9,729 bases of DNA from Planctomycetales bacterium (GTDB taxonomy: Bacteria > Planctomycetota > Planctomycetia > Planctomycetales > Planctomycetaceae): NCBI GenBank assembly GCA_020050375.1, contig JAGVKR010000672.1, positions 1 through 9,729 of the forward strand, read 5' to 3'. Made by a program: the position numbers and the translations under genes. Shown here one piece after another: positions 5,267 to 9,729 of this stretch. The notes below the pieces were generated by a model that made no database searches, had not been told where the DNA came from, and saw only the letters and a program-made list of their open reading frames with translations. Within the stretch, counting starts at the first letter, position 1. Every line of letters begins with the position of its first letter.

Positions 5267-5722
5267 GTGTCGGGAGTTCGCGTTCTGATTGCCGACCCGG
5301 ATGAGCACCTGCTTTCCGGATATCGAGAAGTTCTCGGAGATCAATTCGAGTTGCATACGGCACGCAGCGGTTTGGAGTGCATCGCCCTTATGCGCGATTT
5401 CATTCCGGACGTCCTCGTGCTCGAGCCGCAGTTGCCGCCGGGCGGCGGTGATGCGGTTCTGGAAGTGATGCACGACTCGATGGAACTGGCGAACGTTCCC
5501 GTGATGATCCTGACTTCCTGTCGCGATCGGGTCATCCTCGAAAGCGTCGCGCCGTATCGGATCAGCGACTATCGCGTCAAGCCTCTGAGCCCCGCCCAAC
5601 TGGCGAAACGGATCCACAATGTGCTGGATCGCTCCGGCCGCCGTGACGCGGTGAGCGATGGAGCCGAGCGTATGGAATACAGGAACGTGTGGCGAGCCGA
5701 GACGGCGGCCGTCGGACTTTGA
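5267..5722 (+). CDS. Receiver-domain protein with Glu in place of the phosphoacceptor Asp
   Basis: 151 residues, a single receiver domain plus a short tail. VRVLIADPDEH gives the acidic pair Asp10 and Asp12. The beta-3 strand reads PDVLVLEPQLPPGGG, with Glu53 where receivers have the phosphorylated Asp. The switch Thr83 (VMILTS) and Lys105 (YRVKPLSPAQL) are kept. A Glu here cannot take phosphate in the normal way and in some receivers mimics the active state, so this may be a constitutively active or phosphorylation-independent adaptor. There is no DNA-binding or enzymatic output domain; residues after about 122 look disordered. Start is GTG at 5267, chosen by its ribosome binding site. RNA element copy 3 ends 70 nt upstream and the GT4 gene follows after 64 nt, so it may regulate the carbohydrate genes or their products. 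Family firm; constitutive activity inferred. Confidence 0.85.
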   Translation: MSGVRVLIADPDEHLLSGYREVLGDQFELHTARSGLECIALMRDFIPDVLVLEPQLPPGGGDAVLEVMHDSMELANVPVMILTSCRDRVILESVAPYRISDYRVKPLSPAQLAKRIHNVLDRSGRRDAVSDGAERMEYRNVWRAETAAVGL

Positions 5723-5730
5723 CGTCTGCA

Positions 5731-5749
5731 CCGGTCGGTTCTCGACCGG
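5731..5749 (+). other. Intergenic hairpin between the receiver and GT4 genes
   Basis: CCGGTCG at 5731-5737 pairs with CGACCGG at 5743-5749 around GTTCT. No T run follows. It could be an mRNA processing or stability hairpin that sets different levels for the two genes, or a partial attenuator. Confidence 0.35.
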
Positions 5750-5786
5750 GCCGTCAACTTCCGACCATCCGCAATAAGGAGCAACC

Positions 5787-7109
5787 ATGGCGATCTTAAG
5801 GCAGAGCACAATCGAACGTGGCGGCGGGACAGACCGATACCGCATCCTGGAAACTGGCCGGCAGGAACCAAAGCATGTCGTCCGCCCGCTGTTCGTCTCG
5901 ACGTATCCGCCGGAAGAATGCGGGCTGGCGACGTTCACCCGCGATTCGGCCGATGCCGTCGACCAGGCGGCGCGCGAATCGGTCTCTTCCATCGCGGCGA
6001 TCCGCAAATCGAATACGTTGCACCACGAAGACCCGCGCGTCGTTCATGTGATCGACAACGACCGTGCGGATGCCTACCGGCTGGCGGCCGAAGTCGCCAA
6101 CGACGGCCCTTGCGACGTCGTCAGCCTGCAGCACGAATTCGGCCTCTACCCCGGCGAATGGGGCTCGCGCGTGCTGGAGTTCACGCGCGTCTGCGAAAAG
6201 CCCATTGTCACCACCTTCCACACGCTGCTTTCCGAACCCGATGCGCTGCCGCGACGTTTGATTCAGACCCTGGCCGCCCGCAGTGCGGGAGTCGTCGTGA
6301 TGACGGAAGCGGCCGCGCGGCTGCTCGACAAAGTCTATCACGTGTCGGGTCCGCAGGTGCAGGTGATTCCCCACGGAGTTCCGGCCGTCCCGTTCGAACG
6401 GGACGACTCGCAAAAAGGACTCCTCGATCTGGCGGGGCGGCGGGTCATTTGCACGTTCGGGCTGATCAGCCGCGGCAAGGGGCTGGAGCGCATGATCGAG
6501 GCGATGCCGCAGATCGCTGCCGAATTCCCGGACGTTGTGTATCTGATCGTCGGGGCGACTCACCCGCAGGTGAAGCGTCACGAGGGTGAGGCCTACCGCG
6601 AGAGCCTGGTGGCGAAGGCCGAGGCGCTGGGGGTTGGAGCCCATGTGCAATTCGTCAACCGGTTCTTGAGCCTCGACGAGTTGCTGGCCCACCTGCAGGC
6701 GTGCGACGTGTACGTCACCCCTTATCCGGGAAAAGATCAGATCTCGAGCGGCACTCTGGCCTACGCCCTGGCGGCGGGGCGGGCCGTCGTCAGCACGCCG
6801 TATCTCTACGCCGAGGAGGTCCTCAGTGAGGGACGGGGACTGCTCGTGCCGTTTGGCGACAGTGCTGCGATGGCCGAGGCCACTTTGAAATTTCTGAGAG
6901 AGCCGGCGTTTCGACAGGAAACCCAGCGCCGCGCGTACGAATACGCCCGGCCGATGTTCTGGCCGCACGTGGGCCGGCAGTACCTGAAGCTCTTTGGCCG
7001 CGTCGCCGTCGTTGCCGATCAGGCGCCGCTGCGGTTCGTCTCTCCGGTTTCTGTCAGGTCGAGCAACGAAACGCGGCAGATGCCGCTTGTGCCGGGAGAG
7101 CTATCATGA
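5787..7109 (+). CDS. GT4-type (GT-B fold) glycosyltransferase
   Basis: 440 residues, no membrane segment. It transfers a sugar from a nucleotide donor; donor and acceptor are not readable, though mannose is suggested by the GH130 neighbour. Residues 1-30 are a non-conserved extension. The N-terminal Rossmann domain begins [18 protein letters not shown] (36-53) with the acceptor-side loop, then [13 protein letters not shown] (114-126), TFHT (143-146) and IPHGVP (194-199). The C-terminal domain has [12 protein letters not shown] (223-234), the donor loop region and [20 protein letters not shown] (320-339), followed by AEEVL. The last stretch takes the place of the classical E-x7-E motif, whose first Glu is not evident, a trait I associate with this subfamily. 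AAGGAG at 5776-5781 with a 5-nt spacer fixes the ATG. The stop overlaps the next start (ATGA at 7106-7109), indicating translational coupling. Confidence 0.88.
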   Translation: MAILRQSTIERGGGTDRYRILETGRQEPKHVVRPLFVSTYPPEECGLATFTRDSADAVDQAARESVSSIAAIRKSNTLHHEDPRVVHVIDNDRADAYRLAAEVANDGPCDVVSLQHEFGLYPGEWGSRVLEFTRVCEKPIVTTFHTLLSEPDALPRRLIQTLAARSAGVVVMTEAAARLLDKVYHVSGPQVQVIPHGVPAVPFERDDSQKGLLDLAGRRVICTFGLISRGKGLERMIEAMPQIAAEFPDVVYLIVGATHPQVKRHEGEAYRESLVAKAEALGVGAHVQFVNRFLSLDELLAHLQACDVYVTPYPGKDQISSGTLAYALAAGRAVVSTPYLYAEEVLSEGRGLLVPFGDSAAMAEATLKFLREPAFRQETQRRAYEYARPMFWPHVGRQYLKLFGRVAVVADQAPLRFVSPVSVRSSNETRQMPLVPGELS

Positions 7110-8254
7110 ACATCTATCAGGAGTACGAGGTGGAAAAGTTCGCCTCGCCCGAACAGCAACTGCCGGCAAATGCCAATCGAGGCAGTCATCGAGGGGTCGA
7201 ACTGGGCCACCTCGACCGCATGACCGACTCCACCGGCCTGATTCAGCACGCGATCTTCAGCCTTCCGCGTCGCGAGAGCGGATACACAACCGACGACAAC
7301 GCCCGCGCGCTACGGCTTTGTACCCGGCTCTGGAGCCGGCAACCGGACGAGCGGATGCTGAACCGGGTCGCGATCTATCTCAGCTTTCTGGAACATGCCC
7401 GTTGTCCCGTCCGCGGGTTCCACAATTTCCTCAGTTACCAGCGCGACTGGCTCGATGCGGCCGGCACAGGCGATTGCCAGGGACAGGCGGTGTTGGCGCT
7501 TGCCGAAGTCCTGGGGAGCAGTCTGCCGGAAGGATTTCGAGCCCTGGCCCACGAGCTGATCGACAGCGTGCTGCCGACGCTCGCCGATCTGCGGAGCCTG
7601 CGGGCGCAGGCGTATGTTGTTCTCGCTTGGGGCGAAATGTGCGACGCGGGCGTCGTCGACGTCAAGGCGTTTGAGAACGTGGCGTTGCTGGCGGCACGGA
7701 GACTCCTCGAATGTTTCGAGCGATCATGCCGTCCCGATTGGCCGTGGTTCGAGTCGCAGATGACTTATGCCAATGCGGTCCTGCCGCAGGCCCTGTATGT
7801 GGCCGCGAAGTGCTGGCCCGGCGAGCCCTTTCTCGACGTGGCGGAAACGTCGTTTTCGTTCCTGAGCCGGGTCACAACTTCCGATGACGTCTTCTGGCCG
7901 ATCGGAAATTGCGACTGGTACCCGCACGGAGAAGCCAAGGCGCTCTACGACCAGCAGCCGGTGGAAGCATCAACGATGGCCGATGCCGCGCTCACGGCCC
8001 TGGGCCTGACGAATGATCAAAAGCACCTTGCAACCTTCCACCGTGCGCACGGGTGGTTCCAGGGGAGAAACAGCCTGGAGTTGCCGCTCGTGGATGTTCG
8101 CTCAGGCTCGTGCTTCGATGCCCTGCAACCCTCGGGCGTGAATCGCAACCAGGGGGCCGAATCGACTCTCGCCTGGTTGTGGACGGAGTTGCACAACGCC
8201 GTTCTTCTGGACTTGAACGGCGAGGAACTGATCGCCGCCGAGACCGGCGATTGA
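7106..8254 (+). CDS. Helical-barrel glycosidase-like protein coupled to GT4
   Basis: 382 residues, soluble, mostly helical; probably a six-hairpin (alpha/alpha) barrel as in several glycoside hydrolase clans. Conserved-looking segments are [16 protein letters not shown] (35-50), [14 protein letters not shown] (58-71), [11 protein letters not shown] (105-115), [20 protein letters not shown] (211-230), [14 protein letters not shown] (283-296) and [11 protein letters not shown] (348-358). Acid residues in the DD-N-R, WFE and GAE motifs line up with where such barrels place their active site, but I cannot name the catalytic pair. In other genomes this type of protein is found next to or fused with GT4 enzymes, often labelled only by association. 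GGGAGAG at 7094-7100 and the 4-nt overlap with the GT4 stop support the start. Probable role: trimming or modifying the glycan made by the cassette. Substrate is unknown. Confidence 0.7.
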   Translation: MNIYQEYEVEKFASPEQQLPANANRGSHRGVELGHLDRMTDSTGLIQHAIFSLPRRESGYTTDDNARALRLCTRLWSRQPDERMLNRVAIYLSFLEHARCPVRGFHNFLSYQRDWLDAAGTGDCQGQAVLALAEVLGSSLPEGFRALAHELIDSVLPTLADLRSLRAQAYVVLAWGEMCDAGVVDVKAFENVALLAARRLLECFERSCRPDWPWFESQMTYANAVLPQALYVAAKCWPGEPFLDVAETSFSFLSRVTTSDDVFWPIGNCDWYPHGEAKALYDQQPVEASTMADAALTALGLTNDQKHLATFHRAHGWFQGRNSLELPLVDVRSGSCFDALQPSGVNRNQGAESTLAWLWTELHNAVLLDLNGEELIAAETGD

Positions 8255-8307
8255 TCGCCGTCACGCCTCGGCATCAACTTTTCACTGAACATGGAACCGT
8301 CAAATCA

Positions 8308-9312
8308 ATGCTGCGAGAATCCAAGTCTCCGAATCTGCACGTGGAACTGTTCGATCGCCATCCCGGCAATCCGATCCTGACAGCGCAGGATTGGCCCTAC
8401 CCGGCCCATACGGTGTTCAACGCGGGCGCTTGCCAGGTCCGCGATGAGACAATTCTGCTTGTGCGCGTCGAAGATCGACGCGGCCATTCGCACCTGACGG
8501 TCGCCCGCAGCAACGACGGCATTTCGAACTGGCAAATCGATTCCAAGCCCAGCTTCGCCCCCGACCCGACGAACTTTGCCGAGGAATCGTGGGGCGTGGA
8601 AGATCCCCGGCTCACCTGGGTCGAAGAGCGGGGCGAGTGGATCATCGCGTACACCGCGTACTCTTCGAGCGGACCGCTGGTCTCGCTGGCGGCCACAAAA
8701 GACTTCGTCACCTTCAATCGGCTCGGTCCGGTCATGCCGCCGGAAGACAAAGACGCTGCTGTCTTCCCGCGCCGCTTCGGCAATCGGTACGCGATGATTC
8801 ATCGCCCCGTTTCCGGTGGAAGCTCCGGGGCGCACATCTGGCTTTCGTTCTCTCCCGACCTGACGCATTGGGGAGACCATCACGTGCTGCTGCACGCGCG
8901 CCGTGGCGCCTGGTGGGATGCCAATAAGATCGGCTTGAGCCCGCCTCCGCTGGAAACTCCGGAGGGTTGGCTGCTGCTGTATCACGGCGTTCGGCACACA
9001 CCGGGGGGCTGCTTGTATCGACTGGGGCTGGCGCTCCTCGATCTGGAGGATCCGCGCCGGGTTCTGCGCCGCAGCGACGAATGGATCTTCGCTCCGGAGA
9101 AGTCTTACGAGCGGCAGGGAGACGTCAACGGCGTTGTGTTTCCGTGCGGCTGGATCCTCGACAAGAAGACCGGCTTGATCCGCGTCTACTACGGCGGCGC
9201 CGACACCTGCATCGCGCTGGCCACCGCGCAGCTCGACGACGTGCTGAGTTACCTGCGCAAATGTCCGGCGCCCGAGCCGCGCCAGCGACCGGGCATGACT
9301 CAATCGGAATGA
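8308..9312 (+). CDS. GH130-family beta-mannoside phosphorylase/hydrolase-like enzyme
   Basis: 334 residues, five-bladed beta-propeller. Family members break beta-mannosidic bonds, mostly by phosphorolysis giving mannose 1-phosphate. Seen here: HPGNPILTAQDWP (18-30), NAGACQV (38-44), LVRVEDR (51-57), GVEDPR with candidate catalytic Asp99 (96-101), FPRRFGNRYAMIHRP (153-167), NKIGLSPPPLETPEGWLLLYHGV (206-228) and YYGGADT (294-300). Basic residues at places used for phosphate in phosphorylases, Arg166, Lys207 and His226, are present, which favours a phosphorylase over the GH130 hydrolases that lack them; this is inference. No signal peptide, so it acts in the cytoplasm. The ATG at 8308 has no clear Shine-Dalgarno, and 53 nt separate it from the previous stop. 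Its 3' end overlaps the convergent MaoC-like gene by 13 nt. Confidence 0.87.
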   Translation: MLRESKSPNLHVELFDRHPGNPILTAQDWPYPAHTVFNAGACQVRDETILLVRVEDRRGHSHLTVARSNDGISNWQIDSKPSFAPDPTNFAEESWGVEDPRLTWVEERGEWIIAYTAYSSSGPLVSLAATKDFVTFNRLGPVMPPEDKDAAVFPRRFGNRYAMIHRPVSGGSSGAHIWLSFSPDLTHWGDHHVLLHARRGAWWDANKIGLSPPPLETPEGWLLLYHGVRHTPGGCLYRLGLALLDLEDPRRVLRRSDEWIFAPEKSYERQGDVNGVVFPCGWILDKKTGLIRVYYGGADTCIALATAQLDDVLSYLRKCPAPEPRQRPGMTQSE

Positions 9313-9729
9313 GGGGACCCTCTGTCGAGAACCTCGGACGCGCGATACATTCGGCCCAGCCATTGCGCCACGAGGGCCGGCTTGGGCTGGCCTTCGATCT
9401 CCATCGAAAGGTCCCAGGTGCATTGAGTCCCCCCTTCGATTTCTTCGATCGCGTAAAGGGTGTTGTGGAGCCGAATGCGGGCCCCCGCGGGGACGGGCGC
9501 GGGAAAGCGGACGCGATTGAATCCGTAGTTGATGACCCGCGAAAAGTCCCCCTGAATCTGCACCGCCTGGAAGTGCAACTGGCTGAGCAGCGACAGCGTG
9601 AGAAAGCCGTGGGCAATCGTCGTCCCGTAGGGAGACTCGGCTTTGGCGCGCTTGGGATCGACATGGATCCACTGTTGGTCGCCGGTGGCGTCGGCAAACT
9701 GGTCGATCAAGGTTTGCGTCACCTCGAAC
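9300..9729 (-). CDS. MaoC-like dehydratase / hydratase (5' end outside window)
   Basis: About 142 residues visible from the window edge, read on the minus strand to the stop at 9300-9302. Hot-dog fold with the hydratase-2 motif FADATGDQQWIHVDPKRA, holding the Asp and His of the usual catalytic dyad, then TTIAHGFLTLSLLSQL and the strands FNRVRFPAPVPAGARIRL and CTWDLSMEIEGQPKPALVAQWL. Such enzymes hydrate enoyl-CoA thioesters; stand-alone versions are often annotated as MaoC or NodN-like. A GTG at 9720-9722 could be read as start, but the frame stays open (FE-VTQ) to the edge and family members usually have several more residues before this point, so the true start is probably beyond the window. 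It converges with the GH130 gene, overlapping by 13 nt, and has no visible functional tie to the carbohydrate cassette. Confidence 0.88.
   Translation of the reverse strand, partial: FEVTQTLIDQFADATGDQQWIHVDPKRAKAESPYGTTIAHGFLTLSLLSQLHFQAVQIQGDFSRVINYGFNRVRFPAPVPAGARIRLHNTLYAIEEIEGGTQCTWDLSMEIEGQPKPALVAQWLGRMYRASEVLDRGSPHSD

Noticed and set aside
5138..6968. Two long minus-strand open frames opposite the receiver and GT4 genes
   Set aside because: They mirror well-supported plus-strand genes, and one runs through RNA element copy 3; their translations are Arg/His/Gln-rich shadows.
8305..9672. A minus-strand frame of about 455 codons across the GH130 gene and the MaoC-like gene
   Set aside because: It is antisense to GH130 motifs and out of frame with the MaoC-like hydratase, whose fold motifs are clear in another frame.
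1..9729. tRNA, rRNA, CRISPR arrays, insertion sequences or phage genes
   Set aside because: No cloverleaf with CCA-type arms, no regular spaced repeats, and no transposase or integrase motif was found on either strand.

Overview
The window looks like an accessory or regulatory stretch of a GC-rich bacterial chromosome, most likely a member of the Planctomycetota. The pointers are a CsrA with a glycine-rich insert followed by DR-LKVTVLEI, a PEP-CTERM sorted surface protein, and a GT4 / helical-barrel / GH130 cassette. This assignment comes from family style only; there is no rRNA or marker gene here to prove it.

Layout. (1) 1-83: tail of a PP2C/SpoIIE-type phosphatase gene. (2) 422-2575: a unit of hybrid histidine kinase, DUF2294/MpsC-like protein and csrA. 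(3) 2945-3805: a single gene for a secreted DUF3494 (ice-binding-protein-like) protein with a PEP-CTERM anchor, closed by a strong terminator at 3869-3910. (4) 4004-4915: a small membrane protein and a second DUF2294/MpsC-like protein. (5) 5267-9312: a receiver-like protein with Glu at the phosphoacceptor position, a GT4 glycosyltransferase, a helical glycosidase-like protein and a GH130 enzyme. (6) 9300-9729, minus strand: a MaoC-like hydratase gene, cut by the window edge and overlapping the GH130 gene tail to tail.

The most notable feature is not a protein. Three intergenic regions (about 252-375, 2691-2801 and 5072-5196) carry copies of one 111-125 nt element. Each has a short UCGG-loop hairpin, a conserved linker ending in AGAGC, a branched CCGG-based helix, a GTTAA joint, and a long terminator-like hairpin. 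That hairpin starts AAGCCGACGTG and ends in a T run. The distal stems differ in sequence but keep pairing in all three copies, which is the mark of a selected RNA structure. Each copy lies 110-190 nt downstream of one gene and 46-143 nt upstream of the next, so it precedes the kinase operon, the surface-protein gene and the carbohydrate operon. I do not recognise it as a known riboswitch. It could be a family of small RNAs or a 5' leader/attenuator shared by three units. A link to the CsrA encoded between copies 1 and 2 is possible but speculative.

Taken together, the window reads as a stress or surface-lifestyle regulatory island: a phosphatase of the partner-switching type, a hybrid kinase, CsrA, a phosphorylation-blind receiver, two MpsC-like proteins, a surface protein and a glycan synthesis/turnover set, tied together by a repeated RNA element.
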